A stretch of 47,504 bases of DNA from an uncultured bacterium (GCA_903861045.1 CAIOST010000189.1:1-47504), one strand, 5' to 3'. Counted from the stretch's first letter, positions 6,767-15,635 are shown. Notes: a model not told the origin generated them from the sequence alone. A program made the numbers and translations.

Positions 6767-9690
6767 CTGGACCGCCACGCGCATCAGCGTGGACGACCAC
6801 GCCGACACTTGGGCCGGCGCCACGAGCATCCGCACCAACAGCACCACGTCCGGCACCATCGAAGTGGCCGGTGATGCGGACACCCTGCAAGTATCCATGG
6901 CTGCGGGGCACCAATACACGCTGACCACCACGCTCGGCACGCTCTCCAACGCCACCGCCAAACTGTACGCCGCGGATGGCTCGACGCTGCTGGCCACCAC
7001 CGCCCTCCGCGGCACGGCCGGCGCCACCACCAACCTCTACTACTATTGCACCGCCACAAACACCTACTACCTGCAACTGGCCGGTGCGGCCGGCGCCACC
7101 GGAACCTACGCTCTCATCGTGCAGCCGGCCCGCCTGGACCTCGGGCTGACCAACCTCGTGATCGCACCCGGTTACCTGAAACAGCGGGTTGCCCCCACCG
7201 CCATCCGCTTTGGCATAACTCTCTCGGCCGCCTCCGCCCCCGTCTCCGGCTATGCCGCAACGTTGGACGTCTTCCGCGGCACCAACATCGTGCTCACCAC
7301 CAATAGCATCACCCTCACCCTGACCAACCAACCCGGCAGCATGCTGACCGTGAACCTCACGGAGGCACAGGTGCAATCCCTCGACCTTCAGGCCACAAAC
7401 GGCGGAACCTTTCAGATTTCGGCCCGCCTCCGCCCCCCCCTGGACGACACCAACCCGGCAACAACCAAGCCACCGCCACCGTGCTGGTGGATGACTACCC
7501 CGACACCCTGCCCGACGCCACCACCATTACCACCAACCGGACCACCACCGGCACGATCGAAGTGGCCGGCGACGTGGACACCATGAAAGTCGCACTGGCC
7601 GCCGAGCGCCAATACGCGTTCACCATTACCCTCGGCACACTATCCAACGCCACTGCCAAACTCTACGCCCCGGACAGGCTGACACTGCTGACCAGTCGCA
7701 CCCTGGCCGGCGCACCCGGAACCATGACCAACGCCCCGCACTACTGCAGCGCGAGCGGCACCTACTACCTGCAATTGGCCGGCGCGGGCGGCGCCACCGG
7801 CACGTACTTCGTGCTAATGCAGCCACAATCGTTGGACTTGGGATTGACCAACCTCGTGATCGCACCGAATTACCTGAAACAAAGGGCCACACCTGCCGCC
7901 ATCCGCTTCGGCGTGACGCTTCCCGCGGATTCCGCCCCCGTCTCCGGCTATGCCGCCACCGTGGCCTTCTACCAGACAACCAACAGCACCAGCGCCACGA
8001 ACAACCCCATTGGCTCCATCTCGGTCACCCTAACCAGCCAACCCGGCAATATGATCACGGTGAACCTCTCGCCAGGTCAATTGAGCAGTCTGAGAATCAA
8101 CTCCACCACCGGCGGCGCCTACCGGATCCTTGCGCACCTGCAACCGCCTCAGGACGACCCAAATACCAGCAACAACTGGAGCGCCGCCACCGTGCTGGTG
8201 GATGACTACCCGGACACCCTGCCCGATGCCACCGCCATCACCACCAACCGAGCCGCCGCCGGCATCATCGAGGCCGCCGGCGACGTGGACGCCATGAAGG
8301 TCACGCTGGTCGCCGGGCATCAATACGCCGTGACGACCACGCTCGGCTCCCTGGCGGGCGCGGTTACGACGCTGTACGGCGAAGACCGTCAGACCGTGCT
8401 CGGCACCAGCACCGCCACCGCTGGCACACCCGCTACGATTTCGTATCTAAGCCCCCGCGCCGCAACCTGCTATATCCATGTGGACGGCAGCGGTGCCGCC
8501 ACCGGCAGCTACACCGTGGCAGTGCAGCCACAGGCCACCGACCTCTACCTCACCAACCTGGTCTTCCAACCGTATTACCTGAAGAAAGGGGCCACACCAA
8601 CCAACGTGACGTTCGACGTCGGCCTCACCGCCGCATCCGCCACCATCACGGCGCGCCAGGCCACGGTCTCTTTCCACCTCTCCACCGACTCGACCCTCCA
8701 CCAGGCCGACAGACTGCTTGGAAGCAGCGCGATTACGCTGACCATCCTCCCCGGCGCCACCACTAGCCTGCAGCTCTCCCCGTCGCAACTCGCCGCGCTG
8801 CCGATCCCCACGAACGCCGCCGGCGCGTACACCGTGATCGCCACTCTGGAAACCTTCCTGGATGATGCGCACACCAACAGCAACCAGTCCGGCACCACGG
8901 TCTGGGTGGATGACCACGCCGACACCCTGGCCGCCGCTACCGCCATCGGCGCAAACACTAATATCCCGGGGTTGATTGAAGATGCCGCCGACCTCGACAC
9001 CTTCAAAATCCCACTCGCCGACGGCCACATCTATGTAATCACGCTGGCATCTGCCCTGGACAGGAACGCGCTGACCAGCGGCGTCCTGCGCCTCTATCAG
9101 CAAGGGGTCGAATCGGACACCCTGCTCGACATCAGCACCTGCGACACGAACGGCCTCATCGCCCGCATCGTATTCACCAACGCAGCCACCGCAAACTACC
9201 ACCTGCAGGTCAGCGACATGGACGGCCAAACCGGCACCTACCTGCTGCAGGTCCGCGAACTGACCCAGGTATCCACCAATGCCGTGGCGGATGTGGCTGT
9301 CTGCGGGGTCACACTCGCCCTCGCCCCCGGCGACGTGCGCGGCCAGCACCCGGCCGCCCTAGCCTACGAACTGCGGAACAACAGCCTCACCACCTCCATC
9401 AACAACGCCTACTATCTTCTGGAGTTCTACCTCGCCCCGACCAACAACACCGCCGCCACCAATGAATGGCGCCATATCGGGCATTGCGAAACGCAACTCA
9501 CCCTGGACCACCAGCAGACGCGCGTCTTCCCGGTGCCGGCCGAACAACTCCCGTGGACGACCATCCCGGCCGACCTCAGCAATGGCACCTATTACATCGC
9601 CATGCACATAACCCCGGTACGGGAGCCCGTGCCGCTCGCACCGGATGATCCGATTGACACTAATAACTGGGTCACGGGCAACAGCCTCGT
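6425..9690 (+). repeat. Tandem CARDB-like/PPC-like modules, about 700-bp period
   Basis: CARDB-like starts (LTNLVxxPxYLK) lie near 6425, 7134, 7835 and 8537, with a divergent fifth near 9290. PPC-like starts (VDDxxDTxxxA) lie near 6790, 7487, 8203 and 8907. Spacings are about 709, 701, 702 and 753 bp. Units 2 and 3 are the most alike, sharing LDLGLTNLVIAP and VSGYAAT. Confidence 0.75.
6789..7586 (+). CDS. Secreted repeat protein, middle segment
   Basis: This frame carries the first pre-peptidase-C-like module (DDHADTWAGATSI) and the second CARDB-like unit (LDLGLTNLVIAPGYLKQR). Its true coding part runs from about 6693 to 7457. Past that, the translation turns into a proline-rich shadow (PPPPCWWMTT), while the expected VLVDDYPDTLPDA sequence continues in the next frame. 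It has no ribosome binding site of its own at the GTG at 6789, so it is unlikely to be an independent gene. Confidence 0.6.
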   Translation: MDDHADTWAGATSIRTNSTTSGTIEVAGDADTLQVSMAAGHQYTLTTTLGTLSNATAKLYAADGSTLLATTALRGTAGATTNLYYYCTATNTYYLQLAGAAGATGTYALIVQPARLDLGLTNLVIAPGYLKQRVAPTAIRFGITLSAASAPVSGYAATLDVFRGTNIVLTTNSITLTLTNQPGSMLTVNLTEAQVQSLDLQATNGGTFQISARLRPPLDDTNPATTKPPPPCWWMTTPTPCPTPPPLPPTGPPPARSKWPATWTP

Positions 9691-11857
9691 ATCGCCCGGA
9701 CGTGAGCCGGTCATCTCCGGCAAGGTCACACTCTTCGACAGCAGCATCGGTATAAGCAACGTGGTCCTCACCATCACCGACTACCCCGGCACCGGGGTAG
9801 TTCAGATCGTGACCGACGAGCAAGGGTGCTACCGGCGCGAAGTCACGAACAACTGGTCCGGGCATGTCGTCGCTTCCTACACAAACAACGGCCTGACCGG
9901 CGGCTTCTCCCCCACGAACCGCACCTACACCCGGGTGACCAACGACTGGACCGCCCAGAACTTCTCCTGGACCCCCCCGCCCATGATCACCGGGACCATC
10001 CGCGACTTCCAGACCGGTGCCGCCCTGGCCGGCATCCCCGTGGCCTTCCAAGGGGTCTCCATCATCTCCACGTCCGACGCCAATGGCACCTTCAGCCTCG
10101 CCGTGCCCTACGGCTGGAGCGGCAAGGTGACGCCGAGCGACACCAACGGAGGTTTCTGGCCGGCCGCGCGGGCCTACACCAACGTGACGACCCGATGCGA
10201 CGATGCGAACTTCACCTGGCTGCCACCCCCCGTGATCTCCGGAACGATCCTCGACTTCTACACGGGGCTCGGCGTGGCAAGTGTCACGGTAACTGTGACC
10301 GTCGCCGGCACCCCTTATAACATGGATGTTACCGACGAATACGGCGACTACCGCATCGAGGTGACCAACGGCTGGTCCGGCACCTTGACGACCTCCTTCC
10401 CGGACAGCGGCTTCCTGCCGGCACACTTGGAGTATGAAGCGGTGCTGATGGACGAACTTTCGCAAGACTTCTTCCTGATCCCGCCGCCCGTGATCTCAGG
10501 CTCCATCCGCCACGCCCTGACCGGCGCCGGCCTGGCAGGTGTCACGATACAATTCACCAACACGGCCTCCGGCTCCACCACCAACGTGACGACGGACCTA
10601 GGCGGGTATTACGCGTTTATGGTGCCATTCGGCGCCAGCGGCACCCTCTCGCCCCTCCCGACTATCAACGGCACCTTCGCACCCGCCACCCGCGACTATG
10701 CCGACATCCATTTCCATCAGACGTCGCAGGACTTCCAATGGACGCCGACGCCGGAACCGCCCGTGATCTCCGGCACCATCCGCGACTTCTACACCGGGAG
10801 CGGCGTACCGGGTGTGACCGTGACGGTGACAGCGGCCGGCGTGCCGGTCGTCACCGACTCACAGGGCAGCTATCGTATGGTGGCGTCCAACGGGTGGACC
10901 GGAATCATCGAACCCCAGGCGCCTCACAGCGGCTTCGAGCCGCGGACGCTGAGCTACGCCGTAGGCGTGACCTGCGACCAGCCCGACCAAAACTTCGTCC
11001 TCTTCCCGCCGCCGCAGCTTTCCGGGACGATCCGCGACTTCGCCACCGGTAGCGGCGTGGCGGATTTCACGCTGACGTTCACCGACGACGCCGGCACCCG
11101 CACCACCACCACCGATGCGAATGGCAGCTACACACTTCCCGTACCCTATGGCTGGCGTGGGACGGTCGTGACGCCGGCCAATCCGTCCGGCGGCTTCATT
11201 ACGCCTCACAGCTTGTCCTATGAGCAGGTCACCACGAATCTGACCGCGCAGGATTACACCTGGCTCGCGCCCGTTACTATCGCGGGCACGGTGACCCGGA
11301 TATCCGGCATCTCGGGCGGTGTAGCGAACGTGCTATTACAGGTCTCCCAACCATTTGGCCCGGTTACCAACCAAACCACAGGGTTAGACGGCAGCTACGC
11401 CCTGATCGTGCCGCTGGGCTGGACGGGCACGCTCACCCCCCAGTTGGTCGGCTACACGTTCCTGCCCGCCAGTCGCACCTATGCGGCCTTAACGGAAGGC
11501 CAGACCGCGCAGAACTACACCTGCCGCCCGTCGCCTTTGCTCTCGGGCAAAATCACACGCTCTGGCACGAAGTTGGGTGTCACCAATGTGCTGCTGACCG
11601 TCACCGGCGTCGGCACCACCAAGACGGACAGCAATGGCAGCTACGCGATATTCGTGCCGTACGACTGGTCCGGCACGATCACGCCCGCCCTCACGGACAG
11701 CGGTCGCTTCTCGCCCACGATCAGGTCATACCGACACGTAACGACCAGCAAGACGTTGCAAAACTACACCTGGTACCCCGCCAATGAGCGCGCCATCCAT
11801 GTTTCGCCGGCGATGGAATACAACATCCGGCTGGAACCCATGGGGCTCTCGCGGTAG
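7481..11857 (+). CDS. Secreted repeat protein, C-terminal segment
   Basis: A 1458-codon open frame. It starts in the second pre-peptidase-C-like module (VDDYPDTLPDATTI), repeats the CARDB-like/PPC-like pair twice more, and has a fifth divergent CARDB-like unit near residue 605. From about residue 740 to the end it has eight beta-sandwich units of the form ISGTIRDFxTGxGVxxVxVT...TDxxGSY...VPYGWSGTVTP...PxxRxYxxVTxxxxxQNYTW, separated by proline linkers (PPP). Such units resemble CnaB or carboxypeptidase-regulatory-like domains that form rods on bacterial surfaces. The stop lies 1 bp from the stop of the facing minus-strand gene, with no terminator between. The GTG at 7481 is not a convincing start; it is the interior of the larger gene. 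Confidence 0.8.
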   Translation: MLVDDYPDTLPDATTITTNRTTTGTIEVAGDVDTMKVALAAERQYAFTITLGTLSNATAKLYAPDRLTLLTSRTLAGAPGTMTNAPHYCSASGTYYLQLAGAGGATGTYFVLMQPQSLDLGLTNLVIAPNYLKQRATPAAIRFGVTLPADSAPVSGYAATVAFYQTTNSTSATNNPIGSISVTLTSQPGNMITVNLSPGQLSSLRINSTTGGAYRILAHLQPPQDDPNTSNNWSAATVLVDDYPDTLPDATAITTNRAAAGIIEAAGDVDAMKVTLVAGHQYAVTTTLGSLAGAVTTLYGEDRQTVLGTSTATAGTPATISYLSPRAATCYIHVDGSGAATGSYTVAVQPQATDLYLTNLVFQPYYLKKGATPTNVTFDVGLTAASATITARQATVSFHLSTDSTLHQADRLLGSSAITLTILPGATTSLQLSPSQLAALPIPTNAAGAYTVIATLETFLDDAHTNSNQSGTTVWVDDHADTLAAATAIGANTNIPGLIEDAADLDTFKIPLADGHIYVITLASALDRNALTSGVLRLYQQGVESDTLLDISTCDTNGLIARIVFTNAATANYHLQVSDMDGQTGTYLLQVRELTQVSTNAVADVAVCGVTLALAPGDVRGQHPAALAYELRNNSLTTSINNAYYLLEFYLAPTNNTAATNEWRHIGHCETQLTLDHQQTRVFPVPAEQLPWTTIPADLSNGTYYIAMHITPVREPVPLAPDDPIDTNNWVTGNSLVSPGREPVISGKVTLFDSSIGISNVVLTITDYPGTGVVQIVTDEQGCYRREVTNNWSGHVVASYTNNGLTGGFSPTNRTYTRVTNDWTAQNFSWTPPPMITGTIRDFQTGAALAGIPVAFQGVSIISTSDANGTFSLAVPYGWSGKVTPSDTNGGFWPAARAYTNVTTRCDDANFTWLPPPVISGTILDFYTGLGVASVTVTVTVAGTPYNMDVTDEYGDYRIEVTNGWSGTLTTSFPDSGFLPAHLEYEAVLMDELSQDFFLIPPPVISGSIRHALTGAGLAGVTIQFTNTASGSTTNVTTDLGGYYAFMVPFGASGTLSPLPTINGTFAPATRDYADIHFHQTSQDFQWTPTPEPPVISGTIRDFYTGSGVPGVTVTVTAAGVPVVTDSQGSYRMVASNGWTGIIEPQAPHSGFEPRTLSYAVGVTCDQPDQNFVLFPPPQLSGTIRDFATGSGVADFTLTFTDDAGTRTTTTDANGSYTLPVPYGWRGTVVTPANPSGGFITPHSLSYEQVTTNLTAQDYTWLAPVTIAGTVTRISGISGGVANVLLQVSQPFGPVTNQTTGLDGSYALIVPLGWTGTLTPQLVGYTFLPASRTYAALTEGQTAQNYTCRPSPLLSGKITRSGTKLGVTNVLLTVTGVGTTKTDSNGSYAIFVPYDWSGTITPALTDSGRFSPTIRSYRHVTTSKTLQNYTWYPANERAIHVSPAMEYNIRLEPMGLSR
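9709..11850 (+). repeat. Eight tandem CnaB-like domain repeats, about 265-bp period
   Basis: Units begin near 9709, 9982, 10232, 10490, 10763, 11014, 11273 and 11537. Each starts with (V/L)xSGxI-type strands, has a central TDxxGSY and GWSGT(V/L)TP turn and ends with QNYTW-like residues and a PPP linker. DNA-level divergence among units suggests old duplications maintained by selection. Confidence 0.75.
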
Positions 11858-11858
11858 G

Positions 11859-14003
11859 TCAATGCGGCAGCAGCGGTACACGCTTGCTCATGGGGTGCTG
11901 GGGCTTACCCCGGACCTGCTGCAACAGCCAGTCGTATAACTCCGGTGACGCATAGACCGTCTCCCAGCAGCGGTGTCCCGCCTTGGGCAGCTCATCGAAT
12001 CGCACCCGGCCGCGCACGTTGCGCAGCGCTGCCACCATCTCACGGCTGCGCTCCGGCGGTATCACATCATCCAAGGCCCCATGCACGACCCAGACGGGGA
12101 CACTCGCAAACCGTTCCACCTCACGCACATCCCCCCCGCCGCCGATCGGCACCACGGCGGCAAACAACTCCGGATGCTCCGCCAGCATGGCCCAGCAGGC
12201 AAATCCCCCCGTGCTAACGCCGGTTAGATAGACGCGCAGCTCGTCGACCGGATACTTGGCGATCACTTCATCCAGCAGATCTTCCAGCGCCGTCACCGAC
12301 CAGTTGCTCTCCGTCGGGCAGCGTGGCGCGATCACTAGAAATGTATCCGGCTTGCACACCCCCGGCTGCCGGACCGCCGCCGCGCCGGCCAGCGCAGCCA
12401 CGGGGGCGCCGCGATCCCCGATACCATGCAGATAGATGATCGTCGGATAATTCCGCCGGCCCTGCGCTTCATACCCCTTGGGTAGCTCCACCCAGTACTT
12501 CAAGGGGGCCAGGCTACCGCTGGCGCGCCGCAGTTCATGCTGCCAGCGCTGGTTATAGCTCCAGGCACTATTGCGTTCCGTGAAGGGCGGTTCGTCGGGC
12601 GGTGCCGCCAGCCAGGCCAGCAGTGCCGCCCCCTCCTCCCGCTCCGCCATGCCTTCCAGCAACATGGCGCGTGCAAAGCGTCCCACCGCCTCTGCTTGAT
12701 AGTCCAACATTTCCGGCTTAAGCCCTAGCCCCTCGGGCAATTTGAGTTCCACCCCCATTTCCAGGTTCTTCCACGCCACCTGATTGGTGGTATTAAACAG
12801 TGTGAAGAAGCGCCACATCGGCGGATGAAACCGCGGGGTGATCGTCACCACCGCACCATAGCGGCCTGGTTGGGCGGCACTGGTCACACGCCGAAATGAC
12901 CCGTCGTAATACGCCACACGCACTTCATGTGGTCCTAGCATCCGCTCCAGCGCTAGCGCGTCATGGAACCCACCGGATGGTAGGCGACTACCCGGGAAAC
13001 AGAACGGATAAAAGCCATATTTCAAAGGAATCTTCTGCTCCCCCCGTTCGTTCTCCAGGTCCAGCAGGGTGACCGCATCCAACATCTGCCCATCCACCTG
13101 CACCTCAAACCGCGACATCTCATCGCCACCGGCCGGCAGGGCGGCCTTCAAACAGGCATAGGACCGTCCACCGTACGCGGTAGTCACCCCCTCCACAATC
13201 GTCTTGTTGTTATAGCGTACCACCACCGGCTTGCCTGCCAGGCGGGCAGCAGCCGCGATGCGAAACCAAACCTCCGAAAGTTGCACAAAGCCGTGCGCCA
13301 CCGCCGCACACGGCGCACTCGCCTGCCCGGCCAATCGCAGGCGATACATGCGGGTAGTATCCCGGTAGGTGCCGACCGCCGGATACCACACCGCGCGAAA
13401 GTCCGGCTTGCCAGGATCACGATCATTCACAAAGAGCTGACAGGCGACTTCCGTGCCGCCGGTTGGCGCGATGCCGAGATTCTGCCACGGTAGCAACGCC
13501 TCCAACAAATAGCCACCGGCCACCTTGGTGCGCGCGGCCAGCAGGCTAGGCGCATTCGTGCGCAAGGCGGCGTCCAGTCGGTAATCATAAAGCCGGCAGC
13601 GTAGCGCCGGTTGGTCATCCGCCAAGCCGGGTGCGATCACGGCCTGAATCATCTGCCGTCCGCCCCACTTGTCTGCCAGGTATATCTCGACCGAATCACC
13701 TTCGTATAACTGGTTGGTCTGCGCCTCTTCCAAGTACTGATCGTCGGTCACCCGTATCAGCACCAGCAACCCCTGGTCATGCCAGCCGAGCCTGACGCGG
13801 ATATCCATATCATCCACGGGGCGCATCCACCCGTCGACCGAGGACATGGTTTCCACGACAAACCCGCCCTCGCGCCAATCGTCATCCTGGCCATCTATTA
13901 CAACCCCATCCAGGCGAGGCACGTCAAACACGCGCACTTCCTCAGCCATGACCGCGGAAACCGCGCCAACCGCGGCCAGTACCAGCACTTTCCATGTCGT
14001 CAT
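11859..14003 (-). CDS. Secreted CBM9-like domain / alpha-beta hydrolase (esterase) fusion
   Basis: A 714-aa exported protein. Residues 1-20 are a signal peptide ending AVMA. Residues about 28-225 resemble a CBM9/DOMON-type beta-sandwich (LDGVVIDGQDDDWRE, YEGDSVEIYL). The middle is unassigned. Residues about 510-700 form a serine hydrolase of the CE1/PHB-depolymerase/dienelactone-hydrolase type, with YLHGIGDRG for the oxyanion region, nucleophile GVSTGG (Ser near 598), acid in ALDDVIP (Asp near 646) and His in AGHRCW (near 677). A likely role is removing acyl groups from polysaccharides outside the cytoplasm; the substrate is unknown. AGGAGGT lies directly before the ATG. A TATAGT box at 14041-14046 (minus strand) could be the -10, but I see no good -35. 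It converges on the giant repeat gene. Confidence 0.85.
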   Translation of the reverse strand: MTTWKVLVLAAVGAVSAVMAEEVRVFDVPRLDGVVIDGQDDDWREGGFVVETMSSVDGWMRPVDDMDIRVRLGWHDQGLLVLIRVTDDQYLEEAQTNQLYEGDSVEIYLADKWGGRQMIQAVIAPGLADDQPALRCRLYDYRLDAALRTNAPSLLAARTKVAGGYLLEALLPWQNLGIAPTGGTEVACQLFVNDRDPGKPDFRAVWYPAVGTYRDTTRMYRLRLAGQASAPCAAVAHGFVQLSEVWFRIAAAARLAGKPVVVRYNNKTIVEGVTTAYGGRSYACLKAALPAGGDEMSRFEVQVDGQMLDAVTLLDLENERGEQKIPLKYGFYPFCFPGSRLPSGGFHDALALERMLGPHEVRVAYYDGSFRRVTSAAQPGRYGAVVTITPRFHPPMWRFFTLFNTTNQVAWKNLEMGVELKLPEGLGLKPEMLDYQAEAVGRFARAMLLEGMAEREEGAALLAWLAAPPDEPPFTERNSAWSYNQRWQHELRRASGSLAPLKYWVELPKGYEAQGRRNYPTIIYLHGIGDRGAPVAALAGAAAVRQPGVCKPDTFLVIAPRCPTESNWSVTALEDLLDEVIAKYPVDELRVYLTGVSTGGFACWAMLAEHPELFAAVVPIGGGGDVREVERFASVPVWVVHGALDDVIPPERSREMVAALRNVRGRVRFDELPKAGHRCWETVYASPELYDWLLQQVRGKPQHPMSKRVPLLPH

Positions 14004-14077
14004 ACGACCTCCTACGCTCCGTGATTAGAAACCCGAGCATACTATAATCGGCCAGTGAACGTCACACTTCTTCCGCT

Positions 14078-14150
14078 TATAGAGCACCCGGCCCACCGCT
14101 ACGGACTACTTTGCCATCGACATTTAAACCCGGCGTGCCGAGAATGTCTG
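14078..14150 (-). pseudogene. Possible relic of a small thioredoxin-like protein
   Basis: The minus strand reads ILGTPGLNVDGKVVRSGGPG and stops two codons later. This resembles the C-terminal half of small redox-active disulfide proteins, which have a (M/L)xTPxLVIDGKVVxxG signature. Only about 22 codons remain. Upstream the frame runs into the antisense of the metallo-hydrolase gene, and no CxxC region is present. The match is short and could be chance. Confidence 0.3.
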
Positions 14151-14151
14151 T

Positions 14152-14976
14152 ATGCAAACCGGACAAGCGCTCTTGCGTGATATTGAAACCAGCCATGTCC
14201 CACCCGGCCATTGTGCGCTCTGGTGGCTGGGACAGCACGGCTTCATCATTAAGCTGGGACGAACCGTAGCCTATCTCGACGTCTTTCTCTCGCCCCGTAA
14301 CGGCCGGCAGGTGGAGGCGCCGCTGGCAGCGGCCGAAGCCCGGCACGCCGACCTGATCCTCGGCACGCACGACCACATTGACCACATCGATCGGCCGTCC
14401 TGGCCAGCCATGGCCCAGGCCTCGCCAACCGCGCTATTCATCGTGCCGGAACTACTGCGAGCGCGCCTGATCGCCGAGTTGAACCTGCCGGACCAGCGCG
14501 TGGCGGGCCTGGATTTCGGCTTCACCCGACAGGTCGGCGAGATCACCGTCACGGCCATCCCGGCGGCACACGAATTTCTCCAACGCGACATTGCCACCGG
14601 TCTGCACCCCTGCCTGGGGTATATGCTTGAGGGGAACGGCTTCCGCCTCTACCATGCTGGCGACTGCTGCCTCTACGAGGGGTTGCACACCCTGCTACGG
14701 AGCCAGTCGTGCGATCTCTTCCTGCTGCCGATCAATGGCCGGGATGCGCGCCGCTTCGCCGCCGGTTGCATGGGGAATATGACCTTTCAGGAGGCCGCCG
14801 ACCTGGCCGGGGAACTGCACCCCGGCAGCGTGATCCCGACGCACTACGACATGTTTGCGCGCAACGCCGCCCGCGTCGAAGATTTCACCGACTACCTGCA
14901 CAGCAAATACCCGCAGCAGACCTGCCATATTCCCGTACACGGCGAACGAATGATGCTGGGACATGCCGAGGGGTGA
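14152..14976 (+). CDS. MBL-fold metallo-hydrolase, UlaG-like
   Basis: A 274-aa cytoplasmic metallo-beta-lactamase-fold hydrolase. The metal motif HxHxDH is intact as H73-D-H75-I-D77-H78; further ligands are H140 (IPAAHEF), Asp in YHAGDCCLY and His in PTHYDMF. The closest family I recognise is the L-ascorbate-6-phosphate lactonase (UlaG) group, which hydrolyses cyclic sugar-acid phosphates, but no other ascorbate or PTS genes are nearby, so I do not assign the symbol. The start ATG has only a weak ribosome site. A TATAAT box at 14043-14048 lies about 100 bp upstream without a clear -35. Its last 282 bp are overlapped by an opposing open frame. Confidence 0.85.
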   Translation: MQTGQALLRDIETSHVPPGHCALWWLGQHGFIIKLGRTVAYLDVFLSPRNGRQVEAPLAAAEARHADLILGTHDHIDHIDRPSWPAMAQASPTALFIVPELLRARLIAELNLPDQRVAGLDFGFTRQVGEITVTAIPAAHEFLQRDIATGLHPCLGYMLEGNGFRLYHAGDCCLYEGLHTLLRSQSCDLFLLPINGRDARRFAAGCMGNMTFQEAADLAGELHPGSVIPTHYDMFARNAARVEDFTDYLHSKYPQQTCHIPVHGERMMLGHAEG

Positions 14977-15516
14977 ATGGGGGCGGGAACGGGTCATACG
15001 TTCGCGCAATCCGCCTGCTGTAACAAATTCGCGCTCCAACCGCTGAAGCTGGCCATGGAGCAGTCGCATGGTCACGCGAGTCAACCCGGCCAGCACATTG
15101 GCGCTGATGGCCGGGTCGACGTGGTCAATGCCTTTGCGAAAGGTTTCATAGTCTGCCCCGGGCGTGCGGCATAGATCCGAGAGGTGACGGGCCAGAGGAT
15201 GTGCCGCCGGCCACTCAACCAGATTACGCACGAAGAGAAAATCGCGATAATCTTCAAGTAATTCGCCCAGGCTCGCCAGCGCCACACCGGTGAGTTTAAT
15301 CTCCATCTCCTTGGAGACTGCCGCCGCGAGACTCCCTTCAACAATGTTCTGTTTACCCGATCGCGCTGCCTGCTCCATCTGGTCTGTCGTGCGCGAGATG
15401 CGCGGCACCCAGTGCTTGATGAAGTATACCGTCCCTTTATAGACCACCCGCGCCTTCTGATAAGAAAGCAGCTTCTTATAGCCGCCGAACTTCGGGATAA
15501 AGCCAGGAGAGTTCAT
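14695..15516 (-). CDS. Four-helix-bundle suffix-domain protein (S23/Avd-like superfamily)
   Basis: The first 190 residues match the four-helix-bundle suffix family: KLLSYQKARVVYKGTVYF, then DQMEQAARSGKQNIVEGS, then KEMEIKLTGVALASLGELL. The C-terminal signature EFVTAGGLRERMTRSR comes at about residue 162-178. Related four-helix proteins are known from 23S rRNA intervening sequences and as accessory proteins of diversity-generating elements; the role of the lone suffix form is not established. Family members usually end soon after the GGLRERM motif. Here the frame runs on for about 95 codons, antisense to the metallo-hydrolase gene, and that tail looks like non-selected sequence. AGAGGT lies 7 nt before the ATG. 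A GAGGGAC array and a structured inverted repeat sit just upstream. Confidence 0.75.
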   Translation of the reverse strand: MNSPGFIPKFGGYKKLLSYQKARVVYKGTVYFIKHWVPRISRTTDQMEQAARSGKQNIVEGSLAAAVSKEMEIKLTGVALASLGELLEDYRDFLFVRNLVEWPAAHPLARHLSDLCRTPGADYETFRKGIDHVDPAISANVLAGLTRVTMRLLHGQLQRLEREFVTAGGLRERMTRSRPHSPLGMSQHHSFAVYGNMAGLLRVFAVQVVGEIFDAGGVARKHVVVRRDHAAGVQFPGQVGGLLKGHIPHATGGEAARIPAIDRQQEEIARLAP

Positions 15517-15543
15517 GTGCGATACCTCTTGTTAAGGAACCGG

Positions 15544-15577
15544 AGGGACTTGAGGGACAGGAGGGACGACCAGGGAC
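15544..15577. repeat. AGGGAC array, 9-nt period
   Basis: AGGGAC occurs at 15544-15549, 15553-15558, 15562-15567 and 15572-15577, spaced 9, 9 and 10 nt. It lies 28 bp upstream of the four-helix-bundle gene start. Confidence 0.7.
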
Positions 15578-15635
15578 TGTGCAGGCTTCTCCGAGGTCGC
15601 TCATGCCCCTCGGTGTCGCTGCCGTCCCTCTGGTC
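15568..15635. repeat. Nested inverted repeat upstream of four-helix gene
   Basis: Outer arms GACCAGGGAC (15568-15577) and GTCCCTCTGGTC (15624-15635) are complementary apart from a 2-nt bulge. Inner arms CCGAGG (15591-15596) and CCTCGG (15608-15613) nest inside. The two-level pairing suggests a folded DNA or RNA element; it lies outside any coding region. Confidence 0.5.

Larger units (their letters stand above)
5810..11857 (+). pseudogene. Reconstructed giant secreted repeat protein with two compensating frameshifts
   Basis: Three consecutive open segments read as one protein of about 2015 aa if one base is removed from the C5 run at 6688-6692 and one base is restored near 7456-7459. The first shift disrupts FTIPTNAPGNGF, recognisable from the later repeat LPIPTNAAGAY; the second disrupts DDTNPGNNQATATVLVDD, recognisable from the later DDPNTSNNWSAATVLVDD. 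After both, the original frame resumes. Architecture: signal peptide, beta-sandwich domain ending LDDLTL, four CARDB-like plus pre-peptidase-C-like modules, a fifth divergent CARDB-like unit, then eight CnaB/carboxypeptidase-regulatory-like domains. No LPXTG motif, autotransporter barrel or obvious anchor was seen. It is either a surface adhesin inactivated or phase-varied in this strain, or an intact gene broken by two sequencing errors. The AAGGA at 5798-5802 is a good ribosome binding site. Confidence 0.7.

Noticed and set aside
6681-7376. 231-codon glycine-rich minus-strand frame
   Set aside because: It is the complement of Ala/Thr/Pro-rich repeat modules; no ribosome site or family match.
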